From Verrucomicrobiota bacterium (GTDB taxonomy: Bacteria > Verrucomicrobiota > Verrucomicrobiia > Opitutales > Opitutaceae), in the NCBI GenBank assembly GCA_023391285.1, contig JAEWBF010000020.1, positions 50,055 through 114,054 on the forward strand: DNA of 64,000 nt. The letters run 5' to 3'. How positions within the stretch are numbered: position 1 is the first letter of the stretch; each line of letters starts with the position of its first letter. The translations under genes and the position numbers were made by a program. The notes below the pieces were generated by a model. That model was given only the letters and a program-made list of their open reading frames with translations, had not been told where the DNA came from and made no database searches. Positions 54,001 to 62,463 of this stretch are shown here, piece by piece.

Positions 54001-56291
54001 GCCCGGTCGAACTGCGCGAGCACGTCGGCTTTGCCCGTTTTGTTGGAGTGAAGTTCCAGACAAAACGGCTCCAGGCCGTCCTCGCGCAGGCGGCGGTGAA
54101 CGACATCGAGCGCGGCCCGTTTCTCGGCCACGAAGAGCACGCGTTTTCCCTGCGAGAGACAGTGCGCGATGATGTTGGTGATCGTCTGCGATTTGCCCGT
54201 GCCGGGTGGGCCCTCGAGCACGTAGTCGTGACCGGCGGCGGCGGCCATGACGGCCGCAAGTTGGGAAGAATCGGCGCTGCGCGGACAAAAAACGTCGCGC
54301 GGATGAAACTGGTCGTCGAGCTGCCGCGGCGTGATGTCGTCGGGGGGATTTGGATACTGCGCGCCGGCCTCGTGGATGAGGTGGTGAACGATGCGATTGC
54401 GCGTGAGCGCGTCGAGCCGGTCGGCGAGATCTTTCCAGAGGAGAAATTTCGTGAACGAAAATTGTCCGAGCCAGATCTCGGTCTTCACTTCCCAACCGGC
54501 GAGATCGCGGACGGCGTCACGGAAAAGCTGAAACACGCGTGCGACATTCACGCCGTTCTCGTCCTCCGGCAGCGGATCGAGGCCGGGAATCTCCTTCTGG
54601 AAATTCTGCCGGAGCATTTCCATGAGGGTGACGTTGAGCCGCGTTTCTTCGTCGATGCGGCGGAGCGTAAAACCCTCGAGCACGGATTTGCGCTTCAGCT
54701 CCACCGGCACGAGCAGGATCGGCGCGCGATGCACGCGATCGCTGTGTTCGGTTTCGCGCCATTCGAGAAAACCGACGGCCGCGTAGAGCGTGTTGGTGCC
54801 GTTCTCGTCGAGCGCCACGCGGGCGGCCCGATAAAGCTCGGTGAGGCGGCGGGCATTCTCGGGTTCGTCGAGCCCGGTGCGCAGGCGTCCGTGCGCGAGT
54901 TCGTCGCGCAAATGATCGTTGAGCGCGTCGGTGCGCTGCTGCCGCGTGTAGGCGGTCGCGCTGCGCGGATCGTCCTCGCCCATCAGTTTCGGCTTGGGCC
55001 GAAGCGAGAGCTCGCGCTCCGCGGCCAGCTCATCCTCCACCTGTTCCGGCGCCGCGGAAAGGATGCGGATGGTGGATTTCGTTTCCCGAAAATTGAGCAG
55101 CCGGTTGCGCAGGCTGAGGTCGAGCAGCCGGCTTTTCCATTGATCGATGCGCGTCGCGGCTCTCGCGGCCGGCGTGAGCGGAACTTCAACCGGCTCGACG
55201 AACTCGCGTCCGCCCAACCCGGTTTCAGGCGATTCGCGGCGCGCGCGATCGGCGGCGGTCGAAGCGGTGGCGCTTTGGCCTGGGACCGGAAGCGGATGAA
55301 TGCGCGCCACGCGTGAACGCCGCACGTCCAGGGCGAGACGAAACGGATGGTCGGTTTCGAGGTGCGGGCGCCCTAGAAGCTCGGCCTCCGCCAGCGTTCC
55401 TGGCCGCTCGGCCGCCACGACCGTGCTCTCGAAAACCGTGAGCTCGGATTTTTCGACGAGCTTGCGGATGTGTTGCAGATCGTCGCCGGCCGGCTCCGCC
55501 AGCGTGCGTTCGTCGAGCCAGCAGCCAGCGTAGGCGTGGCCATCGTGAATCAAGACCAGCGGATGAAGCCCGATCTGTTCGCAGCACGCAGCGAAGAGCA
55601 GCGAAAGGTCGAGGCAGTTGCCGAAACGCTGCGCGAGGATGTCGGATGGGGAACGGATTTTTTGGCCGGTCGTTTCGAAACTGGCGGGCGCGACCATGTA
55701 GCGAATGCCGAGTTCGCCGATAGCTTTGTAGATCGCGGCGACCTGTTCCCAGGCGCGTTTGCGGCTCTTGTCCTGATAGGCATTGAACGCACCGCGACCG
55801 GTGTGCGCGCGGAGCAGCTCCGACGCCCGATCGAGAATCGTCATCACACCGGCGTCGTTGGGCAAAATGAACGCGGCGAGGATCTCGGGCAGGGAAACCA
55901 GGCCACACCACTCGTTCCGGGCTAAAAGCGAGATGGGATCGGTCCGGGAGCAAAGGACTGCGTCGCCTTCCACGACTTCGATCCTGAGCCAGCCGGAAAT
56001 TTTTTCGTGCAACCCAGCCAGAAAGTCGTGACTGAGTTTCAGGTCGAGCGGAGCCACGCGATATTCGCCCTTCGCCTCGATGCCCTGCAGCCTTATCTCC
56101 ACCGGCGCCGCAAACGCAGGCTCGCTGGTGACGCGGATAACGAGATCCTTGCGAGCGACGTCGTCGTTCTGAAAGCGTAACTCCTTCACCACCGGAATCG
56201 CGTTCTGTTGGAAGGCGTAATTGATCGCGGGATCGAAGCTGACAGCGAGCGACAAGGAGGCGACGGACGATTCGGCGGAAGCGGTGCTCAT
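51039..56291 (-). CDS. DUF4011 helicase with transglutaminase-like N-terminus and Vsr-like C-terminal nuclease
   Basis: A 1750-aa multidomain protein. Residues about 200-270 resemble a transglutaminase-like domain (RFGNCLDLSLLFAACCEQIG with Cys, then DGHAYAGCW with His). DUF4011 begins near 380 (WKSRLLDLSLRNRLLNF). Walker A is GPPGTGKS near 693; after a roughly 600-residue helical insert, motif II VVIFDEASQIPVWDA lies near 1333 and GDPKQLPPTNFF follows. Motif VI is RRLNVAVTRAKHE. The last 120 residues are a Vsr/MTES_1575-type nuclease with YRVDLAVVD and LLGIECDG (ECDG near 1683). The ATG at 56291 overlaps the stop of the small frame upstream (ATGA). Confidence 0.9.
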   Translation of the reverse strand: MSTASAESSVASLSLAVSFDPAINYAFQQNAIPVVKELRFQNDDVARKDLVIRVTSEPAFAAPVEIRLQGIEAKGEYRVAPLDLKLSHDFLAGLHEKISGWLRIEVVEGDAVLCSRTDPISLLARNEWCGLVSLPEILAAFILPNDAGVMTILDRASELLRAHTGRGAFNAYQDKSRKRAWEQVAAIYKAIGELGIRYMVAPASFETTGQKIRSPSDILAQRFGNCLDLSLLFAACCEQIGLHPLVLIHDGHAYAGCWLDERTLAEPAGDDLQHIRKLVEKSELTVFESTVVAAERPGTLAEAELLGRPHLETDHPFRLALDVRRSRVARIHPLPVPGQSATASTAADRARRESPETGLGGREFVEPVEVPLTPAARAATRIDQWKSRLLDLSLRNRLLNFRETKSTIRILSAAPEQVEDELAAERELSLRPKPKLMGEDDPRSATAYTRQQRTDALNDHLRDELAHGRLRTGLDEPENARRLTELYRAARVALDENGTNTLYAAVGFLEWRETEHSDRVHRAPILLVPVELKRKSVLEGFTLRRIDEETRLNVTLMEMLRQNFQKEIPGLDPLPEDENGVNVARVFQLFRDAVRDLAGWEVKTEIWLGQFSFTKFLLWKDLADRLDALTRNRIVHHLIHEAGAQYPNPPDDITPRQLDDQFHPRDVFCPRSADSSQLAAVMAAAAGHDYVLEGPPGTGKSQTITNIIAHCLSQGKRVLFVAEKRAALDVVHRRLREDGLEPFCLELHSNKTGKADVLAQFDRALKFIDESATSDWDHRTAELEKLRAALNAYTRALHHRNPCGLSAHDCLDYLLPRKDEPVVRLDRWPSILETSAETLDGARLLSRLLQERSLPLVPLADHALAPLACEEWSPAWAERTLDRVRELGALAANAFEASRELRAWLRDPKPAASRQQLAHVGALVESLLAPEPVGPAFATTPWNQLAADLDMWIALTRERAELRAVLADYDETKLLALDLDALQAKWTSAQTAWFLVKWLRIGNVRNQLRTARADAAKPAVTTLESTLRAARRLRAINAQLAAVAQTAEGCLGVLWSKGEPAADSLMRVREWGKDLHARLLACAGDDFGWLGQLRSLLAGLFSEGPTVYAPGTSIGGRLVRYREAITRYGEAHEAFASDVRLRRDAFDAAPDHLAAVQALTERLAAGWGGIRDWCSWQKARHQGVALGLSPVIEKLESADGHTLDLPALFERSFRRAVLFASIEGSTALREFFGREHAERIERFREVDERLATLARDLIRAKLAAGVPRDQVQSEIPKAEIGLLRKEIGKKTRHIPVRQLLSRIPKLLPKLKPCVLMSPLSVAQYLEASHENFDVVIFDEASQIPVWDAIGAIARGKQLIVVGDPKQLPPTNFFNSSGDDEDDLTPEEHKDLESILDELMTNGLRHKRLQWHYRSRHEGLITFSNRQYYENDLLTFPSPESGHGGVRFKYLPAARYDKGKSRTNRGEAEALVGDLVERLRKTDGPRRSYGVVTFSQAQQNLVEDLLDQKRREHPEIELHFGDEPPVEGEPVFVKNLENVQGDERDVILFSICYGPDDSGKVSMNFGPLNRDGGERRLNVAVTRAKHEVVVYSGLRPDQIDLTRTRAKGVRDLKYFLDYADRGPKALAVASGASGKAEPDSEFEKMVADRLRKAGYEVHHRVGCSGYRVDLAVVDPAAPGRYLLGIECDGATYHRAATARDRDKLRQMILEGLGWRLHRIWSTDWWHDAEKEMAQLLLRLKESQDVGSSARS

Positions 56292-56575
56292 GTTGAATGC
56301 AGAAGTGAAGCGATACGTTTGCCGGCAGCCGGGAGGCGATGTTCCTGAAAGTGGTTCTTGGTTTTTGCTGCGACGGCAAAGCCGGCAGGAAACCGCCGCC
56401 AAAATGCGAACAAATCACCCGGGACAATAGAGTCGTCGACCGCGTGGCCTCGCGCCCTCGGCGGTGCCTTTTCCAACGTGACTAGCCGCGCCTCACTCGG
56501 CCCCCGGCCGATCGGGCCGGATTCGGGGAATCGGGCGCCAAGCTGCCAGTCGGCAGTATGGATGAAGCGGAACAT
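56288..56575 (-). pseudogene. Decayed SbcD/Mre11-like exonuclease start
   Basis: A 95-codon frame begins MFRFIHTADWQLGARF, the N-terminal signature of SbcD/Mre11 metallophosphoesterases, and continues with RLVTLEKA and VPGDLFA, matching the second metal motif (GDLF). After this the frame loses family character; another frame between about 56346 and 56305 gives RLPANVSLH, which recalls a later segment of the same family. The expected GNHD motif and the remaining 300 residues are missing. It is best read as a deletion remnant, though its TGA overlaps the helicase ATG. The rest of the 495-nt gap to the tRNA holds only a terminator. Confidence 0.6.
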
Positions 56576-56745
56576 GGAAATATCAGCGCGACGAGGGCAA
56601 CGCCCTCACCGCCGGAAGGACTGAGACGCGCTGAGCCTTCAACCTTTCCCGGCTCATGCAATCTCCATTCATTGCCGAAGAGGCTCGGCGTCTGAATTCG
56701 TGTCCATTCGTGGTTCCTTCTTTGCGCGATCCCGGCTTCGCCCGC

Positions 56746-56780
56746 AAAAAGACCGCCGGTGTTAGCACGGGGGGTCTTTT
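56746..56780 (-). terminator. Terminator downstream of tRNA-Gly
   Basis: Stem AAAAGACC/GGTCTTTT around an 18-nt loop; on the minus strand it ends in a T-run. It lies just past the 3' end of the tRNA gene. Confidence 0.75.
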
Positions 56781-56786
56781 CGAAAA

Positions 56787-56862
<76 letters not shown>

Positions 56863-57005
56863 GAAAGAGCCGTCAGAAGTAAGCCGCGCCCCGTCCCCGT
56901 CAACAGCTATTTTGATCGCCGGGATTTCTCCCTGACCACTCCGCTAAACCAGACCAACCCTCCTGATGAGCCGCCTGCAGCGCCTCCCGCCCAACCCGCT
57001 GCGCC

Positions 57006-59189
57006 TCAATGTCTGTCGCCCGCATCGGGCTCGCGCAGCACGAGCCGGTCGCCCTCGCCGGTCTCGCGGGACTCGCGCCGACGCGATGCTTTGCCCGCCG
57101 AGCGTCTCCCCTTCTCTCCGCGGTCGCTGTAATAGGAATAATTGCTCGTATAGTAACCGTAGTCGCCACCCGTGTTGAGCGGCACTTGCGTGAGCACCAC
57201 GCCGAGCAGCGGGGTTTTCAACGCTTCGATCGTCTGCTGCGCGCGCACCACCATGCTCTGCGGATTGCGCCGATGTTGGATCAACAGCACCGCGCCATCC
57301 ACCACGCTCGCCAGCACGCTCGCGTCGCTCACCCCAATGATCGGCGGCGAATCGAAAACGATTTTGTCGTAACGAGTCCGGAGCGTCGCCACGAGTTCGC
57401 GCAAGCGATTCAGGTGCAACAAGCCGAGCGTAAACCCCGGCACCGCACCGCTCGGGATGAAATCGAGATTCGGTGCGATCTCTTTCTGGATCACCGCGTC
57501 CAACGGTTTTCGATCGAGAAGAAACTCGCTCAACCCCGGTTCGCGCGGGCGATCCGCGAGCCGGTGCTGCGAAGGCCGCCGCAAGTCCGAATCGATCAAA
57601 ACCACTCGCTCACCCGCCAAACCCGTCAGCTGCGCGAGCCGGTGGAGTGTCGTGGATTTTCCTTCGCCGGGCCCCGCCGAGAAAATCACGAAACTTCCCG
57701 GCTGCCCGGCTTTGAGCGCCAGATTTAAATTCGTATGGAGCACGCGATACGGTTCCGCCTCCGCAGGATCCTCTTCATCGCCGCCCAGCGGTTCGCGTTG
57801 AAACGGGATCACGCCTAACACCGGCAGCTTCAGCCGCGTCTCCACATCCGCCACGCTGCGGAAGCTCGTGTCGAAATACTCCAGCATCACCGCCGCTCCC
57901 ACGCCCAGCAGCGATCCGAAGAGAAACGCCACCGCCAAGTTCAATGGCCAGCTCGGGCGGCTGGGCCGGCGCGCCGGTTCGGCTGTATTCAAAATCTCGA
58001 TCGTCCGCTTCGGCACCTGAAAATCGATCTCCCGCTGCCGCAGCGTCAGCTTCAGCGTGGTGAGCAGGCGTGTTTCGTCCTCGAGTTTCTGCGCGGCTTC
58101 CTCGAACGGCCGCATCCGTTCCCGCGCCGAGAGGATCTGTTCCACCTTCGCCTGGCCAAGCTGCTCCTTCAACTCCGCCACGCGCGACTCGGCTTCCTTG
58201 TAGGCAATCTCCAGCGCGCTCTCGTAACCGCGCAGCTGCCCATCCAGCTGCTCGCGAATCTTCGCGCGATTCTCGATCGCGGAAACAAAATCGGGATGCG
58301 CTTCACCCAGGCGCCCCGCGAGCTTCGTCACGTTCTGATCCGCGATGAGATACGCCTGGAGGAGATTCTGGATGTTCGGATCCTGAATGAGCTCGGAGTT
58401 CACCAGGCTCAGGCGTTCGGCCGCTGGAATGCTGCGAAACCGTTCCCAGCGCGTGCGCCGGCCGATCGCATCGACGCTCAACGCGATCAGCGAGTTCTGC
58501 ATCTGCCGCAACGTCTCGATCTCCATGTCGGAGTAGCGGGCATTGAGATCGACGCCGGAAATATTCAGGTCGTTGCGCAGCTTTTCCAACGCGTCGCGCT
58601 GCGCGCTGACCACCTGCTCCTGCGCCTCCAGTTCCTTGCGCAATTGCGCGAGGCCTTCGCGCTGCTCCGCCGTCGCGAACGCGATGCGATCCTCGGAATA
58701 CACCCGCGCGATCTCATTCGCGATATCCGCCGCCAGCGCGGCGTCCTGCGCGAAGACGTTGATCTCGATCATCGAGGAATTCCGCTGCGATTCGATGCGG
58801 AGCATCTCCCGCGTCAGATAACGATAGGTGATCGATGAGGGGAGCGCCCCCGACGCATCGAGCAGCGGCGCGAGACGCTGGTTCAAACGCAGGTTTTCGA
58901 TGACCGGATAAAGGATCTTCTCGGACTGCATGATCCGAAACTGATCCTGGAGAAAGTAGGGATCGTAGGAGGCGTTGCTCTGCGTCTGGAAGAGCTTCAC
59001 CTCGCCTTCGGGTTTCTCGACGCGGATCTTCGTCGTCGCGAGATACCACTTCGGCAGAAACGCGGTGACCGCGATCGTGGTGACCACCACCAGCGCTAGG
59101 ATCAGCGCGATCAGGGCCTTGCGGAGGCGGAGCAGCTGGAGGAAATCGGCAAGCGAGGCGGAGTCCCGGCTGGCGGAAAGTGAGGCCAT
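57006..59189 (-). CDS. Exopolysaccharide chain-length protein fused to BY-kinase (Wzz/GumC-CpsD type)
   Basis: A 727-aa polysaccharide co-polymerase. Residues 30-50 and about 400-440 are membrane helices bounding a long coiled-coil periplasmic part (the Wzz/GNVR layout). The cytosolic domain has Walker A SAGPGEGKSTT near residue 505, VLIDSDLRRPSQHRL (Walker A') and DKIVFDSPPIIGVSDA. The tail contains a tyrosine cluster (DYGYYTSNYSYYSD, about 674-690), the autophosphorylation region of bacterial tyrosine kinases. It is the last gene of the exopolysaccharide run. A REP-like element lies before its start. Confidence 0.92.
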   Translation of the reverse strand: MASLSASRDSASLADFLQLLRLRKALIALILALVVVTTIAVTAFLPKWYLATTKIRVEKPEGEVKLFQTQSNASYDPYFLQDQFRIMQSEKILYPVIENLRLNQRLAPLLDASGALPSSITYRYLTREMLRIESQRNSSMIEINVFAQDAALAADIANEIARVYSEDRIAFATAEQREGLAQLRKELEAQEQVVSAQRDALEKLRNDLNISGVDLNARYSDMEIETLRQMQNSLIALSVDAIGRRTRWERFRSIPAAERLSLVNSELIQDPNIQNLLQAYLIADQNVTKLAGRLGEAHPDFVSAIENRAKIREQLDGQLRGYESALEIAYKEAESRVAELKEQLGQAKVEQILSARERMRPFEEAAQKLEDETRLLTTLKLTLRQREIDFQVPKRTIEILNTAEPARRPSRPSWPLNLAVAFLFGSLLGVGAAVMLEYFDTSFRSVADVETRLKLPVLGVIPFQREPLGGDEEDPAEAEPYRVLHTNLNLALKAGQPGSFVIFSAGPGEGKSTTLHRLAQLTGLAGERVVLIDSDLRRPSQHRLADRPREPGLSEFLLDRKPLDAVIQKEIAPNLDFIPSGAVPGFTLGLLHLNRLRELVATLRTRYDKIVFDSPPIIGVSDASVLASVVDGAVLLIQHRRNPQSMVVRAQQTIEALKTPLLGVVLTQVPLNTGGDYGYYTSNYSYYSDRGEKGRRSAGKASRRRESRETGEGDRLVLREPDAGDRH

Positions 59190-59335
59190 GAAGTCGCGCC
59201 GAGAGAACGCGGGGCGCTAAAAACCGGCAAGCTCATTGTGCCCTGGCTGACGTCGTGCGCGCGAAGGTGCGGAGCGTAGCTTGCCCAGCTTGCCAGCTCG
59301 CCCAATGGGTCGGGCGAGGCGTTTCGCCAATCTTC

Positions 59336-59359
59336 CGAAAAGCTCACGCTTTCCGCTAC
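59336..59359 (-). repeat. REP-like hairpin headed by GTAG, reverse orientation
   Basis: On the minus strand GTAGCGGAAAGCGTGAGC plus TTTTCG, identical in layout to the copy at 15794-15817. It lies 4 nt after the stop of the beta-barrel gene. Confidence 0.75.
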
Positions 59360-59363
59360 CCGC

Positions 59364-60539
59364 TCAAAACCGATACGCGCCGCTCACCCCGTAGCGTTCC
59401 CGATCCTGGCCGCGGCCCGGGGCTTCCGACGAAACCTTGTCGTAATCGTAATTCGCCGAAAACGACCAGTGCGGCGTCGGCAGCCACGTCAGCGCGACAC
59501 CGGCGCGGCGCGTCGTTTCGTCGGCGTTCGGCACGCCCCGGCGGCCTTGGAGTTCCGACGGCTCGTAAGTGTAGGAAGCGGACGCCACCATGAGCGCGCT
59601 GAGCGCATGCTGCACGTTGACGAAAAACCGGCTCACGCGGGTGTCGCTATACAGCGCAACGTTCGACGTTTCTTCGAGCGTATAGACATAACCGCCCGTG
59701 ATGAACGAGCGTTGGGCATAATCGTATTTACCCGAAAACTCGGCGTAAGCCCCACTCGAGCTCCGCTCGGAAGCGCGCTGCCGCCACTGGTTGCCGAGTC
59801 GGCCCGTCAGCGTGAGCTTGCGCGCCACCGCATAGTCGAATCCGCCGATGAGGAAATCCGACTCCTTGTCCTTCGTCGCTCCACCCGTGCGGTAGCTGAT
59901 GTCCTCACGACGGTATTCGAGCACGCCTTTCAACTCCGGCAAAAGATCGTAGCTGCCCGAGACGCCAAACAGGTTTTCCACCCGGTCGATCGACGCGGCG
60001 AGCGTGGGGTTGTCGTAATCGTAAAGGATGCTGCGGAACTTCAGCGTCGCACCGATCTTCGGCAGAGGCGTCACGAGATAGCGCGCGTTGAACTCGTTTC
60101 GTTTATGCGACTGGTCGGTGTTGATTGGCAGGCCCGCCAGCAACGACTCGGGATTCTTCGAGATCGAATAGTAGTCGCTGAAATCGATATTGCTGGTCGA
60201 CGAAAACGCATGCGCGATGCGCGCCATGAAATCGTGGCTGTCGATGGTCTTGTCGCCGGGACGCTCGTCGAAATGATCGATGCTCGCGGTGTAGCCGAGC
60301 GACGCAAACGTCTGATCCGTCAGCGAGCTGTTATAGGCGAGCTTCGGCTGCAGCGTGTAGACCGTGCTGCTGATCGCTCCCGTGTCGGCGCCGAAGATAT
60401 TGGTGTCGTGATAAACGCCGCCGCGGACGGTGACGGTGAAATCCTTCTGAATGTCTTGTTCCGGCAGCGGCGCGTAAACGGCCCATGCGGGCAAAGCAGC
60501 GGCAAAACAGCCAACGAGAAACAAGCGCACGAAGGTCAT
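59364..60539 (-). CDS. Outer-membrane beta-barrel protein of EPS locus
   Basis: A 391-aa protein with a signal peptide (MTFVRLFLVGCFAAALPAWA) and an almost continuous series of antiparallel beta-strands, ending in YRF, the usual C-terminal signal for outer-membrane insertion. It matches the general pattern of the 'putative beta-barrel porin-2' group found in exopolysaccharide gene clusters, and probably acts in polymer export. It lies between the membrane glycosyltransferase-like gene and the Wzz-kinase gene, with gaps of 54 and 174 nt, all on one strand. Confidence 0.83.
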   Translation of the reverse strand: MTFVRLFLVGCFAAALPAWAVYAPLPEQDIQKDFTVTVRGGVYHDTNIFGADTGAISSTVYTLQPKLAYNSSLTDQTFASLGYTASIDHFDERPGDKTIDSHDFMARIAHAFSSTSNIDFSDYYSISKNPESLLAGLPINTDQSHKRNEFNARYLVTPLPKIGATLKFRSILYDYDNPTLAASIDRVENLFGVSGSYDLLPELKGVLEYRREDISYRTGGATKDKESDFLIGGFDYAVARKLTLTGRLGNQWRQRASERSSSGAYAEFSGKYDYAQRSFITGGYVYTLEETSNVALYSDTRVSRFFVNVQHALSALMVASASYTYEPSELQGRRGVPNADETTRRAGVALTWLPTPHWSFSANYDYDKVSSEAPGRGQDRERYGVSGAYRF

Positions 60540-60593
60540 CGAGTTGGGAGCGGGACGGGCCGGACGCTAGAGCTGGCGGCGTTCGCGAAGCAA

Positions 60594-62402
60594 TTACTTT
60601 CCCCCGGGCGGGGGCAGCGCGGGGTTGAGCAAAACGTAGAGGTTATCGGCCAGCTTCTGCGGTGCGCTGAGCGGAAACTCGGGCGGAAACGCGCCCGTGA
60701 AAAGCCCCGCGTAAACGCGGCCCCACTCCCCGAACGGATCGGGGCGGCTGAGCGCGTTGCGCTCGATCGGCCGCGCGGCGAGTTCCGAAAAGAACGGACG
60801 ATCTAGCGTGTGTGGCGTGAGCAAAAGTTCGGCCAGCGGCTGCTCGAGCGTGATCTGATAGAAATCGCGCAGCTTCACCGGCTGCGACCACACGCGCTCG
60901 CCGGCATACCACGCCACACCCGCCGGCACATCCGCCATCATGCCGAAACGATCGGCACCAGGCCGGCGTTCGAGTTCCTGCCGCATCCCAATGAACAAGC
61001 CCGGGAAATACGGCGGATATTGGAAATGCACGCGCCGCGGCTCGAGGAGATCGTGCGCGAGCGGCAAGGCTTGCAACGTTAGCAACACGGTCGCGCAAAG
61101 CCGCGGCCACGCGCTCAAGCGCGGACTGCTGCCGACGAGCACAAAGAAAAATCCCGCGCCAAACACGATCACGAGCGGCGCCAGCCAGCCCGCGACCAGA
61201 CGCGGCGATTCGCCGGAGTTGAACACCGCCTGGGACACCAGCAGGACGCCAAACGAGATCGTGAAGATCCAGCGCAGCCGGTTCGCCGCAGACGATCGAA
61301 AGGCATACAGCCAGCCCGTGACGAAAAACGCCACCAGCCACATCGCACCGCCAGACCAAACGCGCGTCTCGAGATTCTCCTGCCAGCTCGTGAGCACCTT
61401 GTTGCCGAGTTTGCGCAGGTTGATCGCAGGCAACTCCGCGGTGAGCGAATTTCGGTGCGTCGCAGGTTCTGCCGTGGGATCGCCGGCTTTGAGCGCAACG
61501 TTCTGAATCGCGAGCGCGGTAGGCGAACCGGTGAGCGCCAGATTTCGCCCTATCCACGGAGCGACTATCAGCACGAACCCCGCCGCGACCAGCGCGAGGC
61601 ATTTCCAACGCGCCGCCCCGTCGAAAAAGAACGCAGCATACGAGAGCGCGACAACCACGAGCGCGCCGGCCGAATATTCGGCAAGGAACAACAAACCGCA
61701 GACCGTGCCCAGCGCGCCGAACCACCCGTAGTGACGGCTTTCGGTCCGTCCGTCGCTGCGTTCGCGTTCACGGCCACTCTCGATTCGCGCCCAAATCCAA
61801 AACGCTCCCAGCGCCAGAACCATCAACAGCGGCGATCCGTCGATGAGCAGCGTCTGCCGCCACACGCCGACCGAGAGCAACAACGCGAGCAGCGCGAGCC
61901 ACGCCGTGCGTCCGTCGAACAATCGTTTCCCCAGATCGAAAGTAAGCCACGAGGCGAGCCAGAGCAGCGCGAGATTCAGCCCGAGCAGAAAGTAATCGGC
62001 GCGGAATCCATCGGGCGGTTCTGGCGCGGCTGCGAAAAGTGCATCACGCCAACCCTCCGGCAGGAGCTTCAGCGCGCCGCCGAGCACGATCGAATAAAGC
62101 GGCGCGTGATGGAGTTCCGGATACGCTTGGGCCGGATCGAAGCGTTCGCCGCGCGCCGCCAGAAATGCGGCCGTTTGTGGGAAGTTGACGAGCGTGGTGA
62201 ACCCTTCGCCGCGCGCGAGCTGTCGGCCGGTGTCGGCTTGAACGAAGGTCGCTTCGCTCGTGACGCCGCGAAATTGTCCGTGCGAAATCTTCAACGACAG
62301 CACGAGCACACCGAGCAGCACCGCGGCGAGCCGCACCCAGCGGGCGCCCTCGCCCATTTCCAGCCAGTGGATCAGTTCCTGGACGTTGCGCGGACGCGGC
62401 AT
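60594..62402 (-). CDS. GT39-like integral membrane protein of EPS locus
   Basis: A 602-aa membrane protein with about ten helices. The first extracytoplasmic loop contains FTTLVNFPQT and YPELHHAPLYSIVLGG, the layout of glycosyltransferase family 39/ArnT-like proteins, in which an early acidic residue and H.APLY-type motif bind a lipid-linked sugar. The C-terminal 200 residues are a soluble domain. A lipid-sugar transferase role fits the exopolysaccharide setting but is not proven. The ATG at 62402 is preferred to the one at 62453. Confidence 0.75.
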   Translation of the reverse strand: MPRPRNVQELIHWLEMGEGARWVRLAAVLLGVLVLSLKISHGQFRGVTSEATFVQADTGRQLARGEGFTTLVNFPQTAAFLAARGERFDPAQAYPELHHAPLYSIVLGGALKLLPEGWRDALFAAAPEPPDGFRADYFLLGLNLALLWLASWLTFDLGKRLFDGRTAWLALLALLLSVGVWRQTLLIDGSPLLMVLALGAFWIWARIESGRERERSDGRTESRHYGWFGALGTVCGLLFLAEYSAGALVVVALSYAAFFFDGAARWKCLALVAAGFVLIVAPWIGRNLALTGSPTALAIQNVALKAGDPTAEPATHRNSLTAELPAINLRKLGNKVLTSWQENLETRVWSGGAMWLVAFFVTGWLYAFRSSAANRLRWIFTISFGVLLVSQAVFNSGESPRLVAGWLAPLVIVFGAGFFFVLVGSSPRLSAWPRLCATVLLTLQALPLAHDLLEPRRVHFQYPPYFPGLFIGMRQELERRPGADRFGMMADVPAGVAWYAGERVWSQPVKLRDFYQITLEQPLAELLLTPHTLDRPFFSELAARPIERNALSRPDPFGEWGRVYAGLFTGAFPPEFPLSAPQKLADNLYVLLNPALPPPGGK

Positions 62403-62463
62403 GGCTAGAGCCGTCCCGCGGCACCGCGACTCACCCTCGTGGCTGCGAAACACGTGGCCGCCA

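Noticed and set aside
53322..55316. A plus-strand frame of 664 codons opposite the DUF4011 helicase
   Set aside because: It is an antisense shadow; the minus-strand frame holds complete helicase motifs.
59190..59363. A possible sigma-54 promoter before the Wzz-kinase gene (GGCAC ... TTGC on the minus strand)
   Set aside because: There are 12 bp between the GG and GC elements instead of 10, so it does not meet the consensus spacing.
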